A stretch of DNA of 64,000 bases from Comamonadaceae bacterium (GTDB taxonomy: Bacteria > Pseudomonadota > Gammaproteobacteria > Burkholderiales > Burkholderiaceae_C), in the NCBI GenBank assembly GCA_947450695.1, contig CANFWV010000005.1, forward strand, positions 43,591 through 107,590, given 5' to 3'. Shown piece by piece: positions 1 to 12,519 of the stretch (positions are counted from its first letter, which is position 1; every line of letters begins with the position of its first letter). The notes beneath the pieces were generated by a model that saw nothing but the letters and a program-made list of their open reading frames with translations, was not told where the DNA came from and made no database searches. The translations under genes were made by a program, and so were the position numbers.

Positions 1-140
1 ACCGTGGCGTCTTGCACGCCAGGTACTTTTTTCAAGGCCTTCTCAACTCGCGAGACGCAGGAGGCACAGGTCATCCCCTCAATACCAAGGTCTAAGCTGC
101 AAGTAGAGGCGGTAGAGTCAGCGACAAGTGGGATGTTCAT
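1..140 (-). CDS. copA: Copper-translocating P-type ATPase, N-terminal HMA domain (partial, runs off window)
   Basis: Minus-strand translation [53 protein letters not shown] metal-binding motif. Confidence 0.85.
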   Translation of the reverse strand, partial: MNIPLVADSTASTCSLDLGIEGMTCASCVSRVEKALKKVPGVQDAT

Positions 141-146
141 GAGCGG

Positions 147-177
147 AGCATAAACCCTGACATCCTGGCAAGGTCAA
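147..177 (-). promoter_or_regulatory. CueR-type promoter/operator for copA (19-bp spacer)
   Basis: Minus strand TTGACC-19 nt-TATGCT; the long 19-bp spacer is typical of MerR-family promoters. Confidence 0.7.
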
Positions 178-230
178 GCGTTTTTTTGAACGTTTTTGAC
201 TGAGTACTTTTAGCCTCGTGCAAATAAAAC

Positions 231-261
231 TTGACCTTGCCATGATAGGAAGCTTCAGACT
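231..261 (+). promoter_or_regulatory. CueR-type promoter/operator for copZ-cueR (19-bp spacer)
   Basis: TTGACCTTGCC...GGAAGCTT then CAGACT, 19-nt spacer. Confidence 0.65.
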
Positions 262-291
262 ATGCTCATATCAATACAGAGGAACTGAGCC

Positions 292-489
292 ATGAACCAA
301 ACCTTCACCGTTACCGGCATGACCTGCGGTCATTGCGAACGCGCCGTTAAAAACGCCGTCCAGCAACTTGACCCGCAAGCCCAAGTCAGCATCGACCGTG
401 CCGCCAACCGCGTTGATATCGACAGCGCGCAACCCCGCGAAGCCTTGGCCAAAGCCATCGCCGAAGAAGGTTATGGCGTCACCGCCTGA
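292..489 (+). CDS. copZ: Heavy-metal-associated domain copper chaperone
   Basis: 65 aa, MNQTFTVTGMTCGHCERAVKNAV HMA motif. Confidence 0.9.
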   Translation: MNQTFTVTGMTCGHCERAVKNAVQQLDPQAQVSIDRAANRVDIDSAQPREALAKAIAEEGYGVTA

Positions 490-502
490 TGCATCCAAGG
501 AC

Positions 503-919
503 ATGAACACCACTGCAGAGCCTACGCCGGTCAACATTGGCAGCGCCGCCGAACAGTCCGGCGTTTCTGCCAAGATGATCCGTTACTACGAATCGCTCGG
601 TCTACTGGGTAAAGTGAACCGCACCGACAGCGGCTACCGGCAATACAGCCAAGCCGAAGTGCATGTGCTGCGCTTCATCAAACGATCCCGCGACCTCGGC
701 TTTTCAATGGCCGAGATCGCAGAGTTGGTCAGCCTTTGGAATAACCGGCGACGCACGAGTGCGAGCGTCAAGCGGATCGCGCAAAAGCATGCTGATGAGC
801 TGGCGCAGCGTGTCACTGCTCTACAAGAAATGCAGCGCACATTGAGCCACCTCATCCACGGCTGCCACGGAGACAGCCGGCCAGACTGCCCGATCCTCGA
901 CGGGCTGGCCGGTCACTGA
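503..919 (+). CDS. cueR: MerR-family copper-responsive regulator (CueR)
   Basis: NIGSAAEQSGVSAKMIRYYESLGLL HTH; C-terminal CHGDSRPDCPIL metal-binding loop; adjacent copZ. Confidence 0.88.
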   Translation: MNTTAEPTPVNIGSAAEQSGVSAKMIRYYESLGLLGKVNRTDSGYRQYSQAEVHVLRFIKRSRDLGFSMAEIAELVSLWNNRRRTSASVKRIAQKHADELAQRVTALQEMQRTLSHLIHGCHGDSRPDCPILDGLAGH

Positions 920-1058
920 ACGCACACTTGTTGCAGAAACTTTACAAACACATACCGCGGCATCACGACGCCGATACAAGGTCAGCTCAAACTAACTTTG
1001 AAGCTGACACCGAAAGCCTCTTTGCTATTGACTCAGCTTCATTTAAAGGGAATACATC

Positions 1059-1592
1059 ATGCGCACATACTTCAAACCACTTCACACGCTGATCTTGGCG
1101 GGCGCTCTCAGCACACTGGCGGGCTACAGCATGGCTCAACCCACTCCGGGCACAGGTCCAAGCGCTGGCCCAGCGGCACATGGCCAAAGCATGGCCAGAC
1201 AAGATCCAGCCAAGATGCAGGCCCGCATGACGCAGCGCCTAGCAAACATCAAGGTCAAGCTGAAACTCACACCGGCGCAAGAAGCCGCTTGGACCACCTA
1301 CACCGATGCAGTCAAGCCCACGCCTTGGACGTCAATGGGCGCCTCGCATGCAGAGCTGAGCAAGCTGCCAACGCCTGAACGACTGGACCGCATGCGCACC
1401 TTGCACGCCGAGCACATGGCCGCGTTGACGGTCCGCATGGACCAGCGTGCAGAGGCCACCAAAACTTTTTATGCGGCTTTGAGTGCAGATCAAAAGAAAG
1501 TTTTTGACGAGCAATTCAACCGTCTCGCGGGAGGTCATGGCGGCCATCGCGTGGGTCCCATGGGTGGCCAGCACGGACGTCATCCAGGCTGA
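1059..1592 (+). CDS. Spy/CpxP-family (LTxxQ) periplasmic protein
   Basis: Signal peptide plus KLTPAQEAAWTTYTDAV...LSADQKKVFDEQFNR. Confidence 0.75.
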   Translation: MRTYFKPLHTLILAGALSTLAGYSMAQPTPGTGPSAGPAAHGQSMARQDPAKMQARMTQRLANIKVKLKLTPAQEAAWTTYTDAVKPTPWTSMGASHAELSKLPTPERLDRMRTLHAEHMAALTVRMDQRAEATKTFYAALSADQKKVFDEQFNRLAGGHGGHRVGPMGGQHGRHPG

Positions 1593-1596
1593 TTAA

Positions 1597-2178
1597 TTAG
1601 CTCAACGGCAAGATGCCAATCAGCAGTCCATGCAACAAAAATGCAAAGGCAACCCAAACCAGCGCGCCCACCAGCACGCTGGTCAAGGTGCGGCTCAACA
1701 AGCCATGCTCATAAGGCAGGCCAGCACGACGATCCCGACGCCGTGCGTTAGCAAACATCACAATCGCCCACACCAAAAAACTACCGAATAGCACAACGCC
1801 TGCCAGTGTGCCATTAGCCAACAAGTGCGCCAGCGCCCAGAACTTGGTGGCGAGCAACATCGGATGACGCCAGCGCGCCTTGAAATGATTGCGCGGGATG
1901 TAGGTGGCAGCCAGCAATACAAAAGCCACCCAAGTCAGCAGCGCAGCAAGCTGTGGCATCCGCACTGGCGGATTCCACAGCTGCACCGGTTGCTGCCGAG
2001 CCACGCCATAGCCCCAAACGATCAAGGCAAAGCCGAGGAGGGATACCGCGCTGTAAAGCCCTTTCCAGTTCGCTTGACCAAGACGTTCAATGCTGCGACT
2101 ACGCCATCCATCAGCGACGATCCGAATGGAATGCACACCCAAAAATACGCCCAAGCCAACACATAAATAGATCAACAT
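1597..2178 (-). CDS. NnrU-family integral membrane protein
   Basis: Several TM helices; [19 protein letters not shown]...[19 protein letters not shown]. Confidence 0.75.
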   Translation of the reverse strand: MLIYLCVGLGVFLGVHSIRIVADGWRSRSIERLGQANWKGLYSAVSLLGFALIVWGYGVARQQPVQLWNPPVRMPQLAALLTWVAFVLLAATYIPRNHFKARWRHPMLLATKFWALAHLLANGTLAGVVLFGSFLVWAIVMFANARRRDRRAGLPYEHGLLSRTLTSVLVGALVWVAFAFLLHGLLIGILPLS

Positions 2179-2359
2179 CTCAACACTCCAACAGCAAGAC
2201 TATATAAGCCTTGAGTATAGAAAACTCTTGCTTTATAACTTTGGGGTAAGGTCGATGTCTTCGTTCTCTTGGCGCTGTGCGCGCTGTCCTACAACGCAAG
2301 AGCGACAAAACGCGGTAAAACTCTCTTTTGAAACTTTTGACACTTCGTTAGTTGCCCTC

Positions 2360-3172
2360 ATGTTTGTTTCGCGATCGGTTCTTCTTTCTCCCAAATCCAA
2401 CTCGACTTCCGCCAGCGGTTCGCCGGCTTTTTCTATCAAGGTCATGACGGTGAACATCCACAAGGGGTTCACCTTTTTCAATCGCAAGTTCATCCTCCAT
2501 GAATTGCGCGATGCCGTGAGGTTGGTCGGGGCAGATGTGGTGTTCATGCAAGAAGTTGCCGGTACACACACCACGCATGCCGACAAGTTCGATAACTATC
2601 CAGAAGCGCCGCATTACGAATTTCTGGCAGACAGCATCTGGCCGGAGTTCGCTTACGGACGCAACGCCGTCTATACCAAAGGCCATCATGGCAATGCTGT
2701 GATGTCAAAGTTTCCGATCATCCATTACGAAAATCGCGATGTCTCGATCAGCGGACCTGAACGTCGCGGCTTGCTGCATTGCGTGCTGCAAATGCCCGAT
2801 CAAAGACCCAATCTGCACGCAATTTGCGTACACCTTGGCTTGCTGGAGTCGCACCGCAAGCAACAGATGGACGTGATCTGTGACATGGTGAGCAACGACA
2901 TCCCAATTAACGCACCGGTGGTGGTTGCTGGTGACTTCAATGACTGGCGGATGCATGCGCACAAGCAACTCAAAAAAGGTGCAAACCTGCATGAAGTGTT
3001 TGTTCAGACCCATGGCCGTGCCGCAAGGACCTTTCCGGCGCGCTTCCCGCTGCTCCGGTTAGACCGTATTTATGTGCGCAATGCCGTGGCTCACGCACCA
3101 GTGGTGTTGCCGCGTAAACCTTGGTCACATCTGTCTGACCATGCGCCGCTCGCTGCAGAGATTGCTTTCTGA
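2360..3172 (+). CDS. Endonuclease/exonuclease/phosphatase family protein
   Basis: MTVNIHKGF...FMQEVAG...[10 protein letters not shown]...[11 protein letters not shown]; start codon uncertain (ORF open from 2228). Confidence 0.82.
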   Translation: MFVSRSVLLSPKSNSTSASGSPAFSIKVMTVNIHKGFTFFNRKFILHELRDAVRLVGADVVFMQEVAGTHTTHADKFDNYPEAPHYEFLADSIWPEFAYGRNAVYTKGHHGNAVMSKFPIIHYENRDVSISGPERRGLLHCVLQMPDQRPNLHAICVHLGLLESHRKQQMDVICDMVSNDIPINAPVVVAGDFNDWRMHAHKQLKKGANLHEVFVQTHGRAARTFPARFPLLRLDRIYVRNAVAHAPVVLPRKPWSHLSDHAPLAAEIAF

Positions 3173-3303
3173 GTTGTTTCGCATCCCTTGGTACCGCTGT
3201 TAAAATCTTTGGCGGTTCAAGTTCGTCTTCTATACGTCGTGCTTAGCCGTTGGTTTCATACCCTTGTATTTGCTTACCCTCGGCCACGCTCCGCCCATCA
3301 CCC

Positions 3304-4146
3304 ATGACCGTTGCCCCACCGGCTACTTCATCAGCGACTCCTGCCTCATTTGAGATCAAGAGTGCCAACCTGCCGTTGGTTGCCTTGCTGCTCAAATCCA
3401 CCGACCTCAAAACCTTAGCGAGCGACCTCAAGGCACGCTTTGGCGATATTCCCGACTTCTTTGACAACGACCCGCTAGTGATCGACCTCACGCAGCTGAA
3501 TGCCGCCGCACGCCGCAACGGCGTCGATGTCGACGCAATTGATTTCCCGGCTCTCTTGGCTCTGCTGCGCCACTACAGCGTGCTGCCGATAGCCATCAAA
3601 GGCGGAAGTGCCGCTCAGATGGCCGATGGGCTGGCAGCTGGTTTGTTGGCTGCGCCCGATGCCCGTGTGGTGGCCAGCAGTCCTCCCACACCGGAACCCG
3701 AGCGACAAGTCGCTCCGCCGACAAAAGCCACTGCAACGGTCAAGGCATCACCACCAGCGCCCGTCGCTGCCGCGGTGCCGGTGCAGCACATGTCAGAAGC
3801 CCCGCTGGGTGCTCTCGTGATCAACAAACCACTGCGTTCGGGACAGCAAATCTATGCACGCGGCCGTGACTTGGTGGTGTTAGCGATGGTCAACGCCGGC
3901 GCAGAAATCATTGCCGATGGCCACATCCATGTCTATGCCCCGCTACGCGGCAAAGCCATGGCTGGCGCCCGTGGCAACACCGAAGCACGCATCTTCGCTC
4001 TTAGCTTAGAAGCCGAACTCATCTCTATCGCGGGCATTTACCGCACCAGCGAAACCCCCCTGCCCGCCAACATCCTGGGCAAGCCAGCCCAGGTACGGCT
4101 GGTAGCAGGCCCCGATGGCGACAAATTAGTCATGGATGCAATGTGA
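3304..4146 (+). CDS. minC: Septum site-determining protein MinC
   Basis: MinC N- and C-terminal domains (RSGQQIYARGRDLVVLAMVNAGAEIIADGHIHVYAPLRGKAMAGARG); upstream of minD. Confidence 0.95.
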   Translation: MTVAPPATSSATPASFEIKSANLPLVALLLKSTDLKTLASDLKARFGDIPDFFDNDPLVIDLTQLNAAARRNGVDVDAIDFPALLALLRHYSVLPIAIKGGSAAQMADGLAAGLLAAPDARVVASSPPTPEPERQVAPPTKATATVKASPPAPVAAAVPVQHMSEAPLGALVINKPLRSGQQIYARGRDLVVLAMVNAGAEIIADGHIHVYAPLRGKAMAGARGNTEARIFALSLEAELISIAGIYRTSETPLPANILGKPAQVRLVAGPDGDKLVMDAM

Positions 4147-4219
4147 AAATGACGCCTTTGCAGGTCATACGCAGCCGCAATCATCAGACCCCACGTTTTC
4201 AATCAAAGGACTTTCAGTA

Positions 4220-5035
4220 ATGGCCAAAATCATTGTGGTGACTTCCGGCAAGGGCGGCGTGGGCAAAACCACCACCAGTGCCAGCTTTGCAACCGGCTTG
4301 GCCCTGCGCGGTCACAAAACAGCCGTCATCGACTTCGATGTCGGTCTGCGTAACTTGGACCTCATCATGGGCTGCGAACGCCGCGTGGTGTATGACCTGA
4401 TCAACGTCATTCAGGGCGAAGCCAACCTAAATCAAGCGCTCATTAAAGACAAGCAGTGCGAGAACCTGTATGTGCTTGCAGCATCACAAACTCGCGACAA
4501 AGAAGCGCTGACCAAAGATGGCGTCGAAAAAGTCCTCAAAGACCTGTCCGCGATGGACTTCGAATACATCATTTGCGACTCCCCGGCTGGCATCGAGACC
4601 GGTGCGCTAATGGCCATGCACTTTGCAGACGAGGCCCTTATCGTCACCAATCCTGAAGTCTCGTCCGTGCGTGATTCAGACCGTATTTTGGGTATGCTTT
4701 CGAGCAAAACCAAGCGCGGCATTGAAGGCAGCGAGCCGATCAAAGAGCACCTGCTAATCACCCGCTATAACCCTAACCGTGTCGACCAAGGGCAGATGCT
4801 GTCGCTCGAAGACATCACCGACATCCTGCGTATCAAGTTGATTGGCGTGATCCCTGAATCTGAGTCCGTGCTGCAAGCCTCCAATCAAGGCGTGCCGGCT
4901 GTGCACATGGCCGGCACCGACGTTTCTGAAGCCTATAAGGACGTGATCGATCGCTTCCTTGGCGAAGACAAACCGATGCGCTTCATCGATGCACAAAAAC
5001 CTAGCTTTCTCAAGCGCCTCTTCGGAGGTAAATAA
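4220..5035 (+). CDS. minD: Septum site-determining protein MinD
   Basis: MAKIIVVTSGKGGVGKTTTSASFATGLA deviant Walker A. Confidence 0.98.
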   Translation: MAKIIVVTSGKGGVGKTTTSASFATGLALRGHKTAVIDFDVGLRNLDLIMGCERRVVYDLINVIQGEANLNQALIKDKQCENLYVLAASQTRDKEALTKDGVEKVLKDLSAMDFEYIICDSPAGIETGALMAMHFADEALIVTNPEVSSVRDSDRILGMLSSKTKRGIEGSEPIKEHLLITRYNPNRVDQGQMLSLEDITDILRIKLIGVIPESESVLQASNQGVPAVHMAGTDVSEAYKDVIDRFLGEDKPMRFIDAQKPSFLKRLFGGK

Positions 5036-5038
5036 GCC

Positions 5039-5299
5039 ATGGCGTCTTTCCTTTCCTTCTTGCTCGGTGAGAAAAAGAAAACAGCCAGCGTTGCCAAAGA
5101 GCGTTTGCAAATCATCTTGGCGCATGAGCGCTCAGGCGGTAACCACAAACCCGACTATTTGCCAGCGCTGCAGCGTGACCTGATTGCCGTCATTTCCAAG
5201 TACATCAACATCAACCCAAACGACATCAAGGTCAACCTTGAGCGTCAAGACAATCTGGATGTACTGGAAGTCAAGATCGAGTTACCCGACGGCAAGTGA
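5039..5299 (+). CDS. minE: Cell division topological specificity factor MinE
   Basis: [15 protein letters not shown]; directly after minD. Confidence 0.97.
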   Translation: MASFLSFLLGEKKKTASVAKERLQIILAHERSGGNHKPDYLPALQRDLIAVISKYININPNDIKVNLERQDNLDVLEVKIELPDGK

Positions 5300-5308
5300 C
5301 GCTAACGC

Positions 5309-8282
<2,974 letters not shown>

Positions 8283-8367
8283 TCACTTATCTCTTTAAAA
8301 ACCAAACCCGCGCCGATAACTGACGCGGGTAGGTCGATAGGGCCTTGATGGACCCGCACCTAGCGGT

Positions 8368-9474
8368 TTAAATCCGCATGGGCATCACAACGTATTTAAA
8401 AGCAGCATCATCAGGAATGGTGAGAAGCGCTGAACTGTTTGAGTCTGAGAGCTCAATCTTCACCATATCTTGGTTCATATTGGCCAGTGCATCGATAAGA
8501 TAGGTCACGTTGAAACCAATTTCGATGGCATCTCCACCGTAGTCGATATCAAGCTCATCGACAGCCTCTTCTTGCTCCGCATTGTTAGACGCGACACGCA
8601 GTGTTCCCGGCTCAATATTTAAGCGCACGCCTTTGAATTTTTCACTCGTCAAAATAGCCGTGCGCTGCAAACTTGCTAACAACGGTGCACGGCCGAGAGT
8701 GATGATGTTTTTGTGATTTTTGGGGATCACGCGGTTGTAGTCTGGAAACTTACCTTCAACGAGCTTGGTGACAAATTCCATGCCTTCAAAGCTAAATTTA
8801 GCTTGATTACCGGCGAACTGCATCTCGATGGCACCTTCTTTGTCACTCAACAGACGTTGCATTTCAAGAACAGTCTTACGAGGCAAGATCACCTCTTGAC
8901 GCGGTACTTCAACGTCTAGGATAGCTGACGAAAACGCCAACCGATGTCCATCCGTTGCCACCAAACTTAACTGTTTTCCTTCTGCGACGAACAAAATGCC
9001 ATTGAGGTAGTAGCGAATGTCGTGCACGGCCATTGCAAAAGAGACTTGGCTGAGCAATTCTTTAAGCGTTTTTTGCGGAACAGAGAAGCTCGGACCAAAA
9101 TTAGCTGCTTCTTGAACCAATGGGAAGTCTTCAGCTGGCAGTGTCTGCAACGTGAAGCGACTTTTGCCACCTTTAAGAATTAATTTATTCTGGCTCGACT
9201 CCAAAGAGACTGACTGATCGCTTGGCATAGATCTCAAAATGTCAATGAGCTTGCGAGCTCCAACGGTCGTTGTGAAGTTGCCATCATCTCCATCCAGCGC
9301 TGCTGTAGTGCGAATCTGAATTTCAAGGTCACTTGTGGTCAATTGAATTTGTGAGCCACTTTTGCGAATCAGCACATTGGCCAAGATAGGCAGCGTGTGA
9401 CGACGTTCAACGATGCCTGCTACCGATTGAAGTGCTGACAAAACTTTGTCTTGACTGGCTTTGAGAACGATCAT
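8368..9474 (-). CDS. dnaN: DNA polymerase III beta sliding clamp
   Basis: MIVLKASQDKVLSALQSVAGIVERRHTLPILANVLI; C-terminal VVMPMRI. Confidence 0.99.
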   Translation of the reverse strand: MIVLKASQDKVLSALQSVAGIVERRHTLPILANVLIRKSGSQIQLTTSDLEIQIRTTAALDGDDGNFTTTVGARKLIDILRSMPSDQSVSLESSQNKLILKGGKSRFTLQTLPAEDFPLVQEAANFGPSFSVPQKTLKELLSQVSFAMAVHDIRYYLNGILFVAEGKQLSLVATDGHRLAFSSAILDVEVPRQEVILPRKTVLEMQRLLSDKEGAIEMQFAGNQAKFSFEGMEFVTKLVEGKFPDYNRVIPKNHKNIITLGRAPLLASLQRTAILTSEKFKGVRLNIEPGTLRVASNNAEQEEAVDELDIDYGGDAIEIGFNVTYLIDALANMNQDMVKIELSDSNSSALLTIPDDAAFKYVVMPMRI

Positions 9475-9738
9475 GTCTTGTGCTTTCTTATCTTCTTAAT
9501 TTTTCAATTTCAAATTAGTAGTAGTAGTAAGGGACGCTAATTTCTGTGTACATCGCCATTTTCCCCTTTTTTATCAACTACTTGCAGACTGTTTAAGTGT
9601 GTGAAAAGACCCCTGTTAAAGCGGCTCTAAAAAATGAACAACTTAAGAAAAAACTGTTTTCTGTGGATAACTCACGACTTGTTCATCAATTGTCCCCAGC
9701 TTTCTAGCGCAGGGTTGAAGTGAAGCTAAAGTTTTCCA
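9475..9738. other. Candidate oriC/unwinding region (dnaA-dnaN spacer)
   Basis: AT-rich; (TAG)4TAA at 9516-9530; consensus DnaA box TGTGGATAA at 9662-9670. Confidence 0.55.
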
Positions 9739-11133
9739 TCAGCCTTTAAGCGTTTGTTCTAAAACGTGTAATTGTTGGTTGAGTTCAGTCATTTGCTGAC
9801 GTTCCGCAGACATTTTTCGTACAGCATGCAACACCGTGGTGTGGTCCCGACCTCCAAATAGCTCACCTATTTCAGGCAAACTTTTCTGTGTCAGCTCCTT
9901 CGCTAAGTACATGGCTATTTGACGTGGTCTAGCGATGCTCGCTGGCCGTTTTTTGGAATACATGTCCGCAATTTTGATCTTGTAATAGTCGGCGACAGTT
10001 TTCTGGATGTTTTCAACAGAAATTTGTCGGTTTTGGATAGAAAGCAAATCCCGCAGTGCTTCTCGTGCCAGTTGTATGGAGATTTCTTTCTGGTTAAAAC
10101 GTGAGTAAGCCAAGATTTTTCGCAACGCACCTTCGAGTTCACGAACGTTAGATCGTACGTTTTTAGCTACAAAAAAAGCGACCTCTTCTGGCATAAGAGT
10201 GCCTTCCGCTTCAGCTTTTCTAATCAGAATAGCGACGCGCATTTCCAATTCTGGCGGTTCAATGGCCACAGTGAGTCCAGAGTCAAAACGGGACACAAGG
10301 CGTTCATGAATATCAGTTAAGCCTTTGGGGTAGGTATCGCTGGTCATCACAATGTGTGACTTCTTTGTCAGCAAAGCCTCAAAAGCATTGAAGAATTCTT
10401 CTTGGGTGCGGTCTTTATTGGCAAAAAACTGAACGTCATCAATCAGTAGTAGGTCTAATGAATGATAGCGTTCTTTAAACTCATCAAAGGTTTTGCGTTG
10501 GTACGCTTTCACTACGTCAGAAACAAATTGCTCAGCGTGGATGTAAAGAATTTTGGCCGCCGGGTTGTCTGCTAATAGCTTGTTACCAATAGCGTGAACC
10601 AAATGTGTCTTGCCAAGCCCTACGCCGCCATAAATGAAAAGAGGGTTGTAAAGCTGACCTAAGCTGCTGGCGACATGCATGGCGGCGGCACGACCCATGC
10701 GGTTAGCCGTACCTTCAATTAACGTGTCAAAAGTTAATGCGGTGTTCAGTCGGCTCTTGAAGGGGACGATGGCAGCATCATCCGTGGCGCTTAAACCTGC
10801 GGGTTCAGCTGCACCCAGAATCTTAAAATTCTGAGGTAAAACGGCAACTTTTGCGTGGTTCTCACGTGGAGCGAGAGCCAGCTCGAGTACAACGGATTTG
10901 CCACAAAATTTTTCTAGCAGAGCAACAATTCTGGGTGCATATTGGGCGCGAACCCAATCAAGCTTGAATCGGTTGCCTACCTGGATAGTGACTTTACTCA
11001 TGTCGAGGGCAACGTCAGCAGCTAATGGTTTGATCCATGTGTTGAATTGTTGCTCTGGGAGCTCTTGCGCCAATTGATCAACGCATTGTTGCCACAGGTT
11101 GTGACTTATAGATGGACGAAGAGCCTCACTCAT
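9739..11133 (-). CDS. dnaA: Chromosomal replication initiator DnaA
   Basis: [30 protein letters not shown]. Confidence 0.99.
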   Translation of the reverse strand: MSEALRPSISHNLWQQCVDQLAQELPEQQFNTWIKPLAADVALDMSKVTIQVGNRFKLDWVRAQYAPRIVALLEKFCGKSVVLELALAPRENHAKVAVLPQNFKILGAAEPAGLSATDDAAIVPFKSRLNTALTFDTLIEGTANRMGRAAAMHVASSLGQLYNPLFIYGGVGLGKTHLVHAIGNKLLADNPAAKILYIHAEQFVSDVVKAYQRKTFDEFKERYHSLDLLLIDDVQFFANKDRTQEEFFNAFEALLTKKSHIVMTSDTYPKGLTDIHERLVSRFDSGLTVAIEPPELEMRVAILIRKAEAEGTLMPEEVAFFVAKNVRSNVRELEGALRKILAYSRFNQKEISIQLAREALRDLLSIQNRQISVENIQKTVADYYKIKIADMYSKKRPASIARPRQIAMYLAKELTQKSLPEIGELFGGRDHTTVLHAVRKMSAERQQMTELNQQLHVLEQTLKG

Positions 11134-11516
11134 GGGTAACTTTGACGACAGCTAACGGAAGCGTTAAACAGCTTGGAAACTTGTGGATATTGTCTTTTTT
11201 CAGCACCCGTCATTGTAGTCTTGCGGGATAGTTATCCACAAGGCAATTGATACGGTCTTACCCTCAAAGAGAGCTAAAAATTAGCCATCACAAGTCGCGC
11301 TATCTAGCAATTATCCTCAGTCTTTACCTAAAGACGTGCCCTCAAGCGGTTGCCAGCAATGAATAAATTTGCCATAATCATCGGTTTCCCTGATTCACAG
11401 GGGGTTTCACGCGCAGGCGTGCAAACCCGGCGGACCTTGTAACGCTGGCAGTACCTTGCTGCCACCAAGCTCACAAGAATCATCCAGGGGAAGATTTCTA
11501 GCCAGTAGGATTGATC
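11134..11516. promoter_or_regulatory. dnaA/rpmH divergent region with DnaA boxes
   Basis: TTATCCACA at 11232-11240; one-mismatch boxes at 11182-11190 (TGTGGATAT) and 11311-11319 (TTATCCTCA). Confidence 0.6.
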
Positions 11517-11651
11517 ATGAAACGCACATACCAGCCATCTAAAGTCAAGCGCGCACGTACGCACGGTTTTCTCACCCGAATGAAAACACGCGGAGGCCGC
11601 GCTGTGATTGCAGCCCGCCGTGCCAAAGGCCGCAAACGTTTGGCCGTCTAA
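11517..11651 (+). CDS. rpmH: 50S ribosomal protein L34
   Basis: Translated by eye: [44 protein letters not shown] (44 aa); absent from supplied ORF track. Confidence 0.98.
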   Translation: MKRTYQPSKVKRARTHGFLTRMKTRGGRAVIAARRAKGRKRLAV

Positions 11652-11695
11652 GAATTCAGCTCGCAGTCTGGTCTTGAGGCCATTAGGCGCAGACA

Positions 11696-12139
11696 TTGCA
11701 GCGGCTTAAGACGCGAGCCCAGTTTCAGGCTGTTTTGGCTGGCGCTACCGTTGCACGTAGCGAACACTTTGCCTTGCATCGATCTATGCTTCCCATTGGC
11801 GGTCATGATGTTGCCGGAAAAGTAGCGCCTGAAGTCGTTGTAAAAACTACGGTTAAAGACGCAAGGGCGCAACAACTATTCCCGGTTGTTGACCTATGGA
11901 TTGGTGCAATGGTGCCCAAGCGTTGGGCTAAGCGCGCTGTTACCCGAAACGCCATAAAAAGGCAGATCTACACCGTGAGTGCTGATTTTTCTCCGACGCA
12001 ACGTCAAGCCGCTTTCGTGGTTAGGCTACGGCGTGATTTTTCGCGGAAGATTTATCTAAGTGCAAGTTCAGATTTTCTGAAGCAGGCGGTACGGATAGAG
12101 CTAATGGCGTTAATGCACGAAGGCGCGCGCCAGTCATGA
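11696..12139 (+). CDS. rnpA: Ribonuclease P protein component
   Basis: KTRAQFQAVL...AVTRNAIKRQIYTV; rpmH-rnpA-yidD-yidC synteny. Confidence 0.93.
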   Translation: MQRLKTRAQFQAVLAGATVARSEHFALHRSMLPIGGHDVAGKVAPEVVVKTTVKDARAQQLFPVVDLWIGAMVPKRWAKRAVTRNAIKRQIYTVSADFSPTQRQAAFVVRLRRDFSRKIYLSASSDFLKQAVRIELMALMHEGARQS

Positions 12140-12519
12140 AGGGAGTGTCAAAACCTTTGCGAGTCATCTGGTCCGTGCCAAGAGTGCTGTTAATCACCCT
12201 GGTTAAAGTCTATCGCTTGTGTCTTAGCCCATCTCTGGGATCGAGTTGCCGGTTCGAGCCGACATGTTCTGCTTATTCTTTACAGGCGTTACAGGACCAC
12301 GGCGCAGTCGCAGGTACTTATCTCACGCTAGGAAGATTGCTTCGCTGTCACCCGTGGTGTGATGGTGGGCTTGATCCTGTTGCGACGCATTTCAGTTTTT
12401 TCTCTTCGTCATGGTTCTCCGTTCGCAGTATTGCTGACAAAGACGCGCACAAACGAAGCCTTTTCTCCAGTCTGGTCACCTCTGTGGCCACGTCTCCTTC
12501 TAAAAAGAAACCGTCATGA
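12136..12519 (+). CDS. yidD: Membrane protein insertion efficiency factor YidD
   Basis: LVKVYRLCLSPSLGSSCRFEPTCSAYSLQALQDHG. Confidence 0.95.
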   Translation: MKGVSKPLRVIWSVPRVLLITLVKVYRLCLSPSLGSSCRFEPTCSAYSLQALQDHGAVAGTYLTLGRLLRCHPWCDGGLDPVATHFSFFSSSWFSVRSIADKDAHKRSLFSSLVTSVATSPSKKKPS

